Below, piece by piece: positions 1-6,872 of a DNA stretch of 19,292 bases. The notes beneath the pieces were generated by a model. That model did no database searches, had not been told where the DNA came from, and was given only the letters and a program-made list of their open reading frames with translations. Position 1 is the stretch's first letter. Every line of letters starts with the position of its first letter. The translations under genes were made by a program, and so were the position numbers. The DNA comes from JBBAEA01 sp041656175 (GTDB taxonomy: Bacteria; Myxococcota_A; Bradymonadia; UBA4248): the NCBI GenBank assembly GCA_041656175.1, contig JBBAEA010000065.1, positions 1 to 19,292 of the forward strand, given 5' to 3'.

Positions 1-351
1 TCAAAAGAAGGTGTATGTGGATGCGGCGTAGCAGATACCGATACTGACAGCGACACCGTGCCTGATTGCAACGACGAATGCCCCGATGATCCTCAAAAAT
101 CAAAAGAAGGTGTATGTGGATGCGGCGTAGCAGATACCGATACTGACAGCGACACCGTGCCTGATTGCAACGACGAATGCCCCGATGATCCTCAAAAAGC
201 AGAAGAAGGTGTGTGCGGATGCGGCGTAGCAGATACCGATACAGATAACGACACCGTACCAGATTGCAACGACGAATGCCCCGATGATCCCAATAAAACT
301 CAAAAAGGTAACTGTGGCTGCGGCGTAGCCGAAGAAGACCCTTGTCCTTAA
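1..351 (+). CDS. C-terminal part of a thrombospondin type-3-like Cys/Asp repeat protein (5' end outside window)
   Basis: The reading frame is open from base 1 and ends at TAA 349-351, so only the last 116 residues are visible; the GTG at 58 is an internal Val codon, not a start. The protein is built from a 33-residue unit with the pattern GVCGCGVADTDTDxDTVPDC followed by NDECPDDPxK. Each unit carries Asp runs and paired Cys typical of thrombospondin type-3 calcium-binding repeats of secreted or surface proteins. Three full units and one shortened unit are seen; the last ends in EEDPCP with no membrane anchor or sorting signal. The first two units are identical at the DNA level. The family suggests calcium-stabilised extracellular stalks or adhesins, but the functional domain would lie upstream and cannot be seen. 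Confident as a repeat protein, not on its role. Confidence 0.85.
   Translation, partial: SKEGVCGCGVADTDTDSDTVPDCNDECPDDPQKSKEGVCGCGVADTDTDSDTVPDCNDECPDDPQKAEEGVCGCGVADTDTDNDTVPDCNDECPDDPNKTQKGNCGCGVAEEDPCP
1..351 (+). repeat. 99-bp in-frame tandem repeat
   Basis: Units start at 1, 100, 199 and 298 (the last partial). Units 1 and 2 are identical over all 99 bases, including silent positions, whereas units 3 and 4 have diverged. This points to a recent duplication or gene conversion and to length variation of the encoded stalk. Confidence 0.95.
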
Positions 352-412
352 TTTAGCAAGCACTTTATAGCGTGCTAAAATCAAGAGAAACTTAAAACGA
401 CTCAAAACAATG

Positions 413-460
413 AACATGCATTGAACACGCTGCGTAGGCACATGCAATGCATGTTTTTTT
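413..460 (+). terminator. Rho-independent terminator after the repeat protein
   Basis: Perfect 11-bp inverted repeat AACATGCATTG (413-423) and CAATGCATGTT (445-455), 21-nt loop, running into a T tract to 460. It lies about 60 bp after the TAA of the repeat protein. A weaker dyad, TTTAGCA (352-358) with TGCTAAA (373-379), lies just after the stop. Confidence 0.8.
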
Positions 461-562
461 ACATTTTACGCTTAGCTCGGCAGCTCGGGAGCGCGAAATT
501 TGACGCTAATGTATTGGCAGTGTCTTGCGCTAAAAAGCTAGCTATGAACTATTCTTGTGGGT

Positions 563-580
563 GCTTAAGGATGCTCTAAT
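563..580 (+). repeat. Terminal-motif copy (CTTAAGGATGCTCT) next to ruvC stop
   Basis: GCTTAAGGATGCTCTAAT ends three bases before the ruvC stop codon (TGA, complement of 583-585). It matches the ends of the dispersed intergenic elements described at 1930, 9819 and 15451. No second end or element body is recognisable here, so it may be a solo end or a decayed copy. Confidence 0.6.
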
Positions 581-582
581 AA

Positions 583-1080
583 TCATGTCGCACGTGGTTC
601 TAGCACGCGGCTGCGGTTTGCGTGGCAAATCGCAAGTGCCAACGCGTCTGACGCATCTTGGCTCCACTTGTGTTTAACGCCTAAAATCATACGAACCATC
701 GCAGCAAGCTGTGCTTTATCTGCGCGTCCATAGCTTGCGACGCTTTTTTTCACAAGTGTTGGGGCATATTCAAAAATTTCCAGCCCCAAACGCGCGCAAG
801 CAAGTATTGCAACGCCGCGCGCATGCCCAAGCTTTAGCGCGGACTCGGCGTTTTTTTGGTGAAATATCCCCTCGATCGACACACTTTGGACGGGATACTT
901 TTGCAGGTAGTCTGTTAAGAACGCGTCGATGGCGACGAGCCGTTGCACCAAGGGACCATCGCCAAGTACTAAGCGTCCCGCATCTACATAACTCAGGCTA
1001 TTGCCCTGTTTGTGAATGACCCCGTAACCCAAAAACCGACTTCCAGGGTCTATTCCTAAAATTCTCTCAACCAATGACAT
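583..1080 (-). CDS. ruvC: Crossover junction endodeoxyribonuclease RuvC
   Basis: Holliday-junction resolvase that acts with the RuvAB branch-migration motor in recombinational repair. The 165 residues match the usual family length. All four acidic catalytic residues are visible: D11 in GIDPGS, E70 in SIEGIF, and D142 and D145 in QDASDALALA. The helix KNAESALKLGHARGVAI is characteristic of the family. The ATG overlaps the TAA of yebC by one base (TAATG on the minus strand), so translation is probably coupled to yebC. The yebC-ruvC order is common in Proteobacteria; ruvA and ruvB are not in the window. The C-terminus is short, and a dispersed repeat motif begins just after the stop. Confidence 0.97.
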   Translation of the reverse strand: MSLVERILGIDPGSRFLGYGVIHKQGNSLSYVDAGRLVLGDGPLVQRLVAIDAFLTDYLQKYPVQSVSIEGIFHQKNAESALKLGHARGVAILACARLGLEIFEYAPTLVKKSVASYGRADKAQLAAMVRMILGVKHKWSQDASDALALAICHANRSRVLEPRAT

Positions 1081-1823
1081 TAGGCGAGCTTTTCGAGGAG
1101 TTCATCACTAATATCGGCATTGGTGTAGACGTTTTGGACATCATCGTCATCTTCTAAAACACTACAGAGTCTTAGTATCGAGCTTGCTGTCTTTTCATCT
1201 ACCTCGACCATATTTTGGGGAATCTTGGTAATTTCCATCGTTTCGATGGTATGCCCCATCCTCTCCAACTCCTTAGCTACCTTTGACAATTCGCTAACCT
1301 CAGTAGTAATTGAGGCCATGCCATCGTCTATTTCAAAGTCCTCGGCCCCCGCATCGAGCGCAAGCATCATGAGCTCATCCTCGTCCATGCCTTCGACTGG
1401 CATAAGTATGCTTCCCTTCGTATCGAACTGCCACGCAACGCTGCCCGCCTCTCCCATTGAGCCGCCGTTTTTGCCCATAATACTGCGTACATTCGCGACG
1501 GTGCGGTTGCGGTTGTCGGTTAAGGTTTCAACCAGTATCGCAACACCACCAGCTCCGTATCCTTCGTAAAAAATTTGGTCATAGTGTGTCAAATCCTCGC
1601 CGCCAGCACCGCGTTTAATAGCGCGCTCGATATTGTCCTTTGGCATATTGAGTGATTTCGCCTTTTGCACCGCGAGGCGCAAAGCCGAGTTAAACTCAAC
1701 GTCAGCCCCAGATTGGGCTGCAACAATAATCTCTCGAACAACCTTCGTCCATGTCTTTGAGCGCGCTGCATCTGTTCTTGCTTTCTTATGCTTAATTGTG
1801 CTCCACTTACTATGACCTGACAT
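1080..1823 (-). CDS. yebC: YebC/TACO1-family protein
   Basis: The 247-residue protein is full length for the YebC family and begins with the signature MSGHSKWSTIKHKKARTDAAR. Further family blocks are NMPKDNIERAIKRG (about residues 60-73), YEGYGAGGVAILVETLTDNRNRT (about 86-108) and the acidic C-terminal third ending near NADISDELLEKL. Members have been described as transcription regulators and, more recently, as ribosome-associated factors that help translation of proline stretches; the sequence does not decide between these. The ATG is preceded by GAGAGG (complement of 1828-1833) at a 4-base spacing. It is the first gene of the yebC-ruvC unit, with a plausible promoter at 1871-1899. Confidence 0.97.
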   Translation of the reverse strand: MSGHSKWSTIKHKKARTDAARSKTWTKVVREIIVAAQSGADVEFNSALRLAVQKAKSLNMPKDNIERAIKRGAGGEDLTHYDQIFYEGYGAGGVAILVETLTDNRNRTVANVRSIMGKNGGSMGEAGSVAWQFDTKGSILMPVEGMDEDELMMLALDAGAEDFEIDDGMASITTEVSELSKVAKELERMGHTIETMEITKIPQNMVEVDEKTASSILRLCSVLEDDDDVQNVYTNADISDELLEKLA

Positions 1824-1870
1824 AATACCTCTCGATGCAAACGTTGAAATCCCCCCGAAACAGCGCCGTC

Positions 1871-1899
1871 ATTATACCCCGTGCGCCTTATAGTTGAAA
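1871..1899 (-). promoter_or_regulatory. Sigma-70-type promoter for yebC-ruvC
   Basis: On the minus strand TTTCAA (complement of 1894-1899) is followed after 17 bp by a perfect TATAAT (complement of 1871-1876), giving a leader of roughly 40 nt before the yebC ATG. The -10 is consensus; the -35 matches only 3 of 6 bases. Confidence 0.55.
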
Positions 1900-1929
1900 G
1901 GCTTTTTACAAAAAACTGACGTTTGTCCC

Positions 1930-2169
1930 CTAAGAAAACTCTGAGAATTCAATATGGATGCATTTTGCTTTTGTGGGGGAAGTATCCCCCTACGCGCAAG
2001 CTACCTTCGTTATTCGCTAAGTGTCGCTCATTTTTGTCTTGTATCGGCTACTCGCCGATCCAAGGCAAAAATGGCTTCACTATGCGAATACCTCAGGCGA
2101 TCTTGCGCTACCCCCTCGAAAGAGTACAAAGTCCCCCAACGCCCCGCTAAAAGCTCGCATCCTTAGAGC
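1930..2169. repeat. Palindromic intergenic element, copy B (~240 bp)
   Basis: This fills much of the gene-free stretch 1824-2381. The left end reads CTAAGAAAACTCTGAG; the right end, read inward on the minus strand, gives CTAAGGATGCGAG, so the two ends are imperfect inverted repeats. The left part has TTTTGCTTTTGTGGGGGA running into a GGGGGA/TCCCCC dyad (1975-1990), then TACGCGC. The right part has GCGCTACCCCC and later AACGCCCCGC. Copies C (5703-5955), D (15451-15612) and E (12345-12605) share this layout. The short open frames across it have no gene-like features, so I read it as a non-coding, possibly mobile element. Confidence 0.7.
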
Positions 2170-2189
2170 TCGTTCTTCTACGTAGCGCC

Positions 2190-2212
2190 TTGATTTTATT
2201 GACTTTTTTTTG
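2190..2212 (+). repeat. TTGATTTTATTGACTTTT motif, copy 1
   Basis: TTGATTTTATTGACTTTT recurs on the minus strand at 9906-9930 and in variant form at 9636-9655 and 13555-13577, always in intergenic DNA near the dispersed elements. Its role is unknown; a TTGATT start followed by an AT-rich stretch could give promoter activity. Confidence 0.5.
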
Positions 2213-2316
2213 AACGCTAAACTGATTTTCCAAACTTTAGACTAAGCAGTTTTTGGTTTCTTGCATTCACCGAAAACTATAGCTTTCGATGTCCAGTACT
2301 AGCATTGCCCAAATAC

Positions 2317-2361
2317 ACTAAAAGCACGATATCGATTTTTAAATATCGACTCTCGTGCTTT
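2317..2361 (-). terminator. Hairpin downstream of the VWA lipoprotein gene
   Basis: AAAGCACGA (2321-2329) pairs perfectly with TCGTGCTTT (2353-2361), with an inner TCGAT/ATCGA helix. On the minus strand the stem ends in TTTTAG, 20 bp beyond the TAG of the VWA gene. The T run is short, so termination is likely but not certain. Confidence 0.5.
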
Positions 2362-2381
2362 AGAATTCTGTGCTGATTTAA

Positions 2382-4181
2382 CTATTTACCCGTTATCTTT
2401 TGCGGATATTGGTATACAAGGTTTCTTCCAGCATCATTGCGGTTCAACTTAATTTGAATTGGCGAATCCGTACGGTTTCTACAGAAGGTCGATTCCATAT
2501 CAATCGTATAGTCTGTGCCATCCTTAAAGATCTCGAGTGTGGACATATCCTCTCCCTCGATGCTGCCCACCACAACTTTAAATTCTTCGCAAACGTTGTA
2601 TGCATGCTCACTTCCAGCAAAGTATTGCGTATCACTACATCCTCTTAAGCAAGGACATTTCGGGCTGCCCGCGTTGCACTCCTCTGGAATACATGTAACG
2701 GGAACCTTCGTAGTACAGATCGAGGCAACGGCTTCACCAATTCTTTTACCGATCTTGGACAATACAGGTCCAAACTTGGCGAGCGAGCCGTTATCATTAG
2801 CTTCGCAAACCGTTTCTATTTGATCTCCAGCTACGTTGGTTGAGAACGCTTCACGTCGACAACAGATCGGCGCGTATATGGGGTCATTAAACATCTCTGC
2901 AAACAACTGATAGCGATAACTTTGTGTACCTGCAGCACCGCACCACTTCTCGGGGAAGTTCTCATCGTTGTAGCGCAAACCTTGATCACGGTTAATAACG
3001 GAAGCGATGATGATATCTTCAACCGCCATCTGTTCTTCTTTTTTCTTACGCTCTTCTTTGTCGAGAGCTTTTAGACTGGGTTGGCTCTTCAGATAGTAAC
3101 CAACATTACTAACTCGCACATACTCTACAATTTGATCATAAAAATCACGTCGCGTTTGGAGTTTATTTAAACAGCCACCCTCGGGACAGTTGATATATTC
3201 CTTAGCATCACTTTCAGGATCGTTGTAATATTTAATCAATGCGTCGCGACTTTCGGCGGATGCGTCTACGCAAACTTTGCGCAGCGGAACTTTGCTATCC
3301 CCCACATCGATGGTTGGACCCAATGCAGGCTCGACTTCACCATTTTTAACGCGATCGCCACTGCTTAAGACGCAGCTGTCTTCGATATTGCGCTTCAACT
3401 CACACTCCTGCGTAGCATCTTGATTGTCTCCATATGTGTTTGCCGCAACGGCGTCTTCCATGGTTGATGAACAGTCATTCTCATCGGTAACAAATACAAC
3501 GGCTAACAAGGAGCCCGAGCGCTTGAAGCGCCTATTCGAGTTTAAAGAGCGAATCATTGTTGATAAACCACGCTCTACCGCACTTCCTCCTGTACCCGTT
3601 AAGCCCTGGCAGCGGAAGAGATCCTTAATATCATCTAAATTCATGCTCTCCGTACCCTGCTTCCACGCTTTCTCAGTTTTATCGTAGGAGTAGCGCAAAG
3701 TACTCGTTAGCCACGTCGTCTTTGTTAAGTTAAAGAACTTTTCGCACTTCTCGCGCAGAGCCGTGGAATCGATCTCCCTGCCATCTTCATCAAGAAGGTT
3801 TCCTGCTCCCCAAAAGGTTTGCGCCAGTTCAGTGTTAAAACTTACGGATGAATTGGGTTCGTTGATGCCATGTCCATTAAGAAGCGTAGTCGATATCGCA
3901 GCAAGCTGAAAGTCAGCATTAACGGCGACGAGCTGACCCAAGAAAGCAGAGAAGTTCTCGTTGAGACCTCGCTGCTCTTCAACCATAGAGTTTGAATCAT
4001 CAACGACAAACAAAATATCTACAGCTCGTGTCGCCCCATCTTTGTTCATCTCCGCTGCACCCGCGGCTAATGAGTTGGCAAAAGGTGACAGTTCGTGCTC
4101 ATTGCAAGCCGTTCCCACAACAAGACCAAGGCCAGCCAACATCAAGCAAGCTAGCATGAGTACTTTGGTTCTCAAACGCAT
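2382..4181 (-). CDS. VWA-domain lipoprotein
   Basis: The 599-residue protein begins with a signal peptide (MRLRTKV, then a hydrophobic stretch to about residue 25) ending in GTAC, a relaxed lipobox with C26 as the lipidated residue. A von Willebrand A fold follows: DILFVVDDSNSM gives the DxSxS metal site (D61, S63, S65), and VVFVTDENDCS (about 229-238) fits the distal MIDAS Asp strand. The remainder is Cys-rich (for example EECNAGSPKCPCLRGC, about 510-525), suggesting disulfides outside the cytoplasm. Similar VWA lipoproteins are frequent in Myxococcota; their targets are mostly unknown. AGGAG lies 6 bases before the ATG. It stands alone, flanked by repeats. Confidence 0.85.
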   Translation of the reverse strand: MRLRTKVLMLACLMLAGLGLVVGTACNEHELSPFANSLAAGAAEMNKDGATRAVDILFVVDDSNSMVEEQRGLNENFSAFLGQLVAVNADFQLAAISTTLLNGHGINEPNSSVSFNTELAQTFWGAGNLLDEDGREIDSTALREKCEKFFNLTKTTWLTSTLRYSYDKTEKAWKQGTESMNLDDIKDLFRCQGLTGTGGSAVERGLSTMIRSLNSNRRFKRSGSLLAVVFVTDENDCSSTMEDAVAANTYGDNQDATQECELKRNIEDSCVLSSGDRVKNGEVEPALGPTIDVGDSKVPLRKVCVDASAESRDALIKYYNDPESDAKEYINCPEGGCLNKLQTRRDFYDQIVEYVRVSNVGYYLKSQPSLKALDKEERKKKEEQMAVEDIIIASVINRDQGLRYNDENFPEKWCGAAGTQSYRYQLFAEMFNDPIYAPICCRREAFSTNVAGDQIETVCEANDNGSLAKFGPVLSKIGKRIGEAVASICTTKVPVTCIPEECNAGSPKCPCLRGCSDTQYFAGSEHAYNVCEEFKVVVGSIEGEDMSTLEIFKDGTDYTIDMESTFCRNRTDSPIQIKLNRNDAGRNLVYQYPQKITGK

Positions 4182-4222
4182 ATATCTCTCCTAGAATCTG
4201 CTACGCACTCGCCCCCAAAACC

Positions 4223-4336
4223 ATGAGAGCACAAATCAAAGAAAGCCTAGCAGAACAAAGAGAGTTTGTAAAGCTTGCGCAAACAGCTTTGCCCGCATTT
4301 CTTAGCAAAGAACTTTTGCACAAGCTCATTCATTGA
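4223..4336 (+). other. Possible 37-residue open frame (doubtful)
   Basis: An ATG frame upstream of, and divergent from, the VWA gene encodes a charged, helix-prone peptide starting MRAQIKESLAEQREFVKLAQ and ending in HKLIH. Its composition looks protein-like, but there is no recognisable ribosome binding site and no family match that I know. It could be chance, a gene remnant, or simply the upstream region of the VWA gene. Confidence 0.2.
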
Positions 4337-4353
4337 CTACAGCGTAAACTCGT

Positions 4354-4653
4354 CTAAACCTTCGAGATCACTGTGAGTAGCACTTCTTTATCCGCACCCT
4401 CGGTTAACGGACAATTTCCTTCGAGATACGCTACATTATTGGCTTCCATTAAGCCCACTCGCAGCTTCGCATCCTCGCTCGCTCCGACTGCGTACTCCAA
4501 CGCTTTGTCATCGTTTTCGCTCAGCCCATAGTGCATGCGCAATACTTTTTCTTCTACGGGCTCTAAAAAATCGTAAGAACGCGCAGAGCTATTACTTCGC
4601 TCTTGCGTTTTCGTTAAGGTTTTTTGCCCTTCTTGTACTTTTTGCTGCTTCAA
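4354..4653 (-). CDS. Small hypothetical protein with a sigma-region-4-like helix
   Basis: The frame encodes 99 residues and must start at TTG (complement of 4651-4653); a GGGAG ribosome binding site (complement of 4662-4666) sits 8 bases upstream, and the first internal ATG is too late (residue 40). The N-terminal 27 residues are polar and probably disordered. Then FLEPVEEKVLRMHYGL (29-44) resembles the opening helix of sigma-70 region 4, followed by an acidic helical segment to about 78. No second DNA-binding helix is evident, so it is not a complete sigma factor. No signal peptide or Cys cluster. It is between two gene-poor stretches and is not obviously co-transcribed with its neighbours. 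Function unknown. Confidence 0.55.
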   Translation of the reverse strand: MKQQKVQEGQKTLTKTQERSNSSARSYDFLEPVEEKVLRMHYGLSENDDKALEYAVGASEDAKLRVGLMEANNVAYLEGNCPLTEGADKEVLLTVISKV

Positions 4654-4897
4654 GGTTCAATCTCCCATACTGTGTGAAAGTCACGCGACTTCGCCGCGCA
4701 AAATCTATGATGCAAGAACGCAGCATAAAAGCAAATTTTGCAGATTGCAAGAAAGCTCGTGCTTCGCGGCGAAGCCAATACAACACAAACGCATAACTTT
4801 GAAGCCCCCTGCAGCGTTTACAGCATTACGTTTATTTTTGAGCTTTGCGCGGGGGGAAGCTTTTTTCTTTGAAACTGAGCATCTTTTTTCTTTGAAA

Positions 4898-4929
4898 CTA
4901 AAATCCGCATCAAACTTGCAAAGAAAAGC
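4898..4929 (+). repeat. 32-nt dispersed motif, copy 1
   Basis: The core ATCCGCATCAAACTTGC followed by AAAGAAAAGC agrees at 30 of 32 positions with 9600-9631. More distant relatives lie at 18562-18593 and 18622-18653, where CTAGAA and TCAAAATTGC/TCAAAATGGC are conserved. All copies are intergenic. Confidence 0.75.
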
Positions 4930-5020
4930 CTCATTTGAATTTTGACTGAGGTTCAAACAAAGCAAGATCGTTTTCCACACTTTACTCTCGCTAGCTTTTG
5001 ACGGTTTTTGCATTTATCAA

Positions 5021-5068
5021 GAGCAGGCTTGAAAGCGACCTCCTACTATTTTTAGATTGATCCGAGCT
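5021..5068. repeat. Short repeat related to 9829-9878
   Basis: GCAGGCTTGAAAGCGACC then TCCTACTATTTTT and TTGATCCGAGC match, in the opposite orientation, the segment 9829-9878 (GCAGCTTTGAAAGCTGC, TCCTACTGTTTTT, TTGATCGGAGC on the minus strand). The 9829 copy has the better preserved palindrome. Confidence 0.6.
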
Positions 5069-5180
5069 AACGCCATAAAAAACCAATACACACGCCATTA
5101 CTGTGTAGCTGCAAGGGCGAACGAAGCTAGGAACGGTTCTTTCCTTGCATTTTCATCTTAAATTTTGCATCATTTCAACG

Positions 5181-5199
5181 CCTGAAATTTTGTTTCAGG
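5181..5199 (+). promoter_or_regulatory. Hairpin upstream of the Cys-cluster gene
   Basis: CCTGAAA (5181-5187) and TTTCAGG (5193-5199) form a perfect 7-bp stem with a 5-nt loop, followed by TTTTGTG. It ends just before the alternative GTG start (5204) and would hide that start's AGG. It could be a short terminator or a leader hairpin; nothing decides between them. Confidence 0.4.
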
Positions 5200-5227
5200 T
5201 TTTGTGTACTACTTGTCATGGTTTAAG

Positions 5228-5644
5228 ATGTCTAAGTTTAAGCATATTTTTTGGGCTGAAGGTTTACACTTTGAGTGCACACAGTGCGGTGGTTGTTGTA
5301 AGGGCGAGCCTGGGACTATATATTTTACGCCAGAGGAGATCGATAGATTAGTGGCTTATCTAGGGGTAGATAAGGATGAGTTATTGGCCTCGCATTTTTT
5401 ACCATACCGCGACTCCTACACAGCGCGCGACGATCTTGATGAAGGGCGTTGCATTTTTTACGAAGACGGCTGCAGTATTTACGAAGTGCGGCCTGTACAG
5501 TGCCGCGCCTACCCGTTTTGGCGCTACATCCTCAAAGATCGCCGTCACTGGAAAGAGCACGCAAAACAATGCCCCGGCATGAACCGTGGCCGCTATTACA
5601 GCCCCGAAGAGATCAGCGAAATTGCCGCTTCTTCAACCGTTTAG
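5228..5644 (+). CDS. YkgJ-family Cys-cluster protein (putative metal/Fe-S binding)
   Basis: The 138-residue protein matches the CxxCxxCC family (UPF0153/YkgJ). The N-terminal cluster is C17, C20, C23 and C24 in ECTQCGGCC; C75, C82, C92 and C115 complete the pattern, with the typical blocks CIFYEDGCSIYEVRP and QCRAYPFW. Members are annotated as zinc- or iron-chelating proteins of unknown role; one proposal is a metal-dependent modification function, but this is unproven. I chose ATG 5228 (MSKFKHIFW) because family members begin close to the first Cys motif; GTG 5204 is possible and would add 8 residues. Neither has a strong ribosome binding site. No signal peptide, so cytoplasmic. It is a single gene with a terminator 25 bp downstream. 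Confidence 0.85.
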   Translation: MSKFKHIFWAEGLHFECTQCGGCCKGEPGTIYFTPEEIDRLVAYLGVDKDELLASHFLPYRDSYTARDDLDEGRCIFYEDGCSIYEVRPVQCRAYPFWRYILKDRRHWKEHAKQCPGMNRGRYYSPEEISEIAASSTV

Positions 5645-5668
5645 TTTAACACTATGCTCACATTGTTC

Positions 5669-5691
5669 AGAGCTTTCCTAGCTCTATTTTG
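5669..5691 (+). terminator. Terminator after the Cys-cluster gene
   Basis: AGAGCT (5669-5674) pairs with AGCTCT (5680-5685) over a 5-nt loop and is followed by ATTTTG, 25 bp after the TAG. The stem is short, so efficiency is uncertain. Confidence 0.45.
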
Positions 5692-5702
5692 ACTATTTTT
5701 AC

Positions 5703-5955
5703 ATGGATCTGAGCATTCTTAAGCTAGCGCGAAACAATCGTTGCAGGAGTCTATTCCTTTGTTGGGGGGGTAGCGCGGGATCGCTGAGCAAAAGGCGCAA
5801 TGAGCGAATAAGCTGCGAAGGTTGAGCGCTTGAGCAAAATCTTTGCAGCTTATCATCGCGAATTGTCGAATTTTGTGAAGAAGCCCGCGCGTAGGGGGGC
5901 GCTCCCCCCACAAAAGTAAAAAGCAAAAATATTGAATTTTCAGAGCATTTCTAGG
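5703..5955 (-). repeat. Palindromic intergenic element, copy C (~250 bp)
   Basis: Read on the minus strand it begins CTAGAAATGCTCTGAAAATT, then CAATAT, TTTTGC, ACTTTTGTGGGGGG and a GGGGGGAGCGCCCCCC dyad with TACGCGC. It later has CGCTACCCCCCC and ends near GCTTAAGAATGCTCAGATCC. The order of blocks matches copy B. Unlike B, the two end motifs here are in direct, not inverted, orientation. Its first 17 bases lie inside the methyltransferase gene and include that gene's stop codon. Confidence 0.7.
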
Positions 5956-6872
5956 CGTTTTTTTGCATTTTGGTAGTGCTGGACGTGCTGCTCTATTCCA
6001 ATATAGTGGCGTTGGAGCATGGCGGAGGCCAGGCAGGTACTGCCACAGCCCATAAACGGGTCTAGAACTATTTGTTTCGGTTGTGTAACGAGTTCTACGA
6101 GCAACTTCATTAAATTGAGCGGCTTCTGGGCTGGGTGCATACCGCGGTCGTGCACTGAGACTTCGACTTGTATAATATTGCTGCAGGCGTGAGTTTTGAA
6201 GATATTGTATTTTTTGAGCGCCTCTTCGTTCCAAGCGCCAACCTCGTGCTCTAGCATATTATTCGTAAGTGTTCGTCCTGTTTTATACGGTTTTTGAAAC
6301 CATAAAATTGGCTCATACAGTGGCATCAAATTGGCCAACCTGTGCTGGGGCCAACGCTGCGCATTTTCGATATCGCCGCGCCGCTTAAAGACTACCGAAA
6401 GGCGCTGCGCGCGCAACGGCGCCCTATCTTTGATCCAAGCTAGGCTATCCTTAAAACTAAAACCCGCATCTTCTAGCGCAACGATGCAGCGATGTGCATA
6501 GCGCCTGCCCGCAAAAATAATACAGCTCCCCCCAGGTTTTAGAACTCGCAGCGCATCCCCAGCCCACGTACCGCACCAACGTTGGTACTCGGCAGGGATC
6601 TGCCTATCGGCTTCGCTCCAGCCATTGAGCGGTTTTCCGCGTCGCTTAAAGAGCGCGCCTCTCTTTTTTTGCGCCTCGCAACTACCCCCTAGCGCCGTAT
6701 TTTGGTTATCGTGCAAAACATCCCACTCGTCGTAGGCTATACCGTAGGGAATATCCGAAATGAGCGCATGTACACTTTCGTCGGCGATTTGTGGAAAAAT
6801 CTCGACACAGTCAGCCCAAATGAGTTGTTCGCGCAATTCTGCGTTATATACCGTTTGAGTCTGCGCGTTCAT
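5940..6872 (-). CDS. Site-specific DNA methyltransferase (beta class, N6-adenine or N4-cytosine)
   Basis: The 310-residue protein transfers a methyl group from S-adenosylmethionine to an exocyclic amino group in DNA. Motif IV comes first, SDIPYGI with D40-I-P-Y43 (a DPPY variant), and the SAM-binding motif I comes last, LDPFMGCGSTCLAS (about 270-283). That order defines the beta class; the region between, including FKRRGKPLNGW and AQRLSVVFKRRGD, should hold target recognition. The ATG overlaps the TGA of the upstream TPR lipoprotein gene (ATGA), so translation is coupled. No restriction endonuclease gene is adjacent, so it may be an orphan methylase or a phage-type one. The last codons, encoding LEML, and the stop fall within a dispersed repeat. 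Exact base specificity cannot be read from the sequence. Confidence 0.88.
   Translation of the reverse strand: MNAQTQTVYNAELREQLIWADCVEIFPQIADESVHALISDIPYGIAYDEWDVLHDNQNTALGGSCEAQKKRGALFKRRGKPLNGWSEADRQIPAEYQRWCGTWAGDALRVLKPGGSCIIFAGRRYAHRCIVALEDAGFSFKDSLAWIKDRAPLRAQRLSVVFKRRGDIENAQRWPQHRLANLMPLYEPILWFQKPYKTGRTLTNNMLEHEVGAWNEEALKKYNIFKTHACSNIIQVEVSVHDRGMHPAQKPLNLMKLLVELVTQPKQIVLDPFMGCGSTCLASAMLQRHYIGIEQHVQHYQNAKKRLEML

Larger units (their letters stand above)
4654..5227. other. Gene-free stretch with several short repeats and dyads
   Basis: I see no convincing gene here; the overlapping short frames are low-complexity. Structure present: a near-perfect dyad GCTTCGC-G-GCGAAGC (4761-4775), a 17-nt direct repeat CTTTTTTCTTTGAAACT at 4860-4876 and 4883-4899, a 32-nt motif at 4898-4929 shared with 9600-9631, a repeat at 5021-5068 related to 9829-9878, and a hairpin at 5181-5199. 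Confidence 0.7.

Noticed and set aside
1923..2166. Two overlapping open frames of 70-75 residues
   Set aside because: They cross element B, the two frames overlap each other, and neither shows a domain or a start signal.
4653..5013. Minus-strand and plus-strand frames of 60-100 residues in the 4654-5227 gap
   Set aside because: Low-complexity translations of direct repeats with no start signals and mutual overlap.
5719..6234. Minus-strand frame of 171 residues overlapping the methyltransferase 3' end
   Set aside because: It overlaps a well-supported gene in another frame and then runs through repeat element C.
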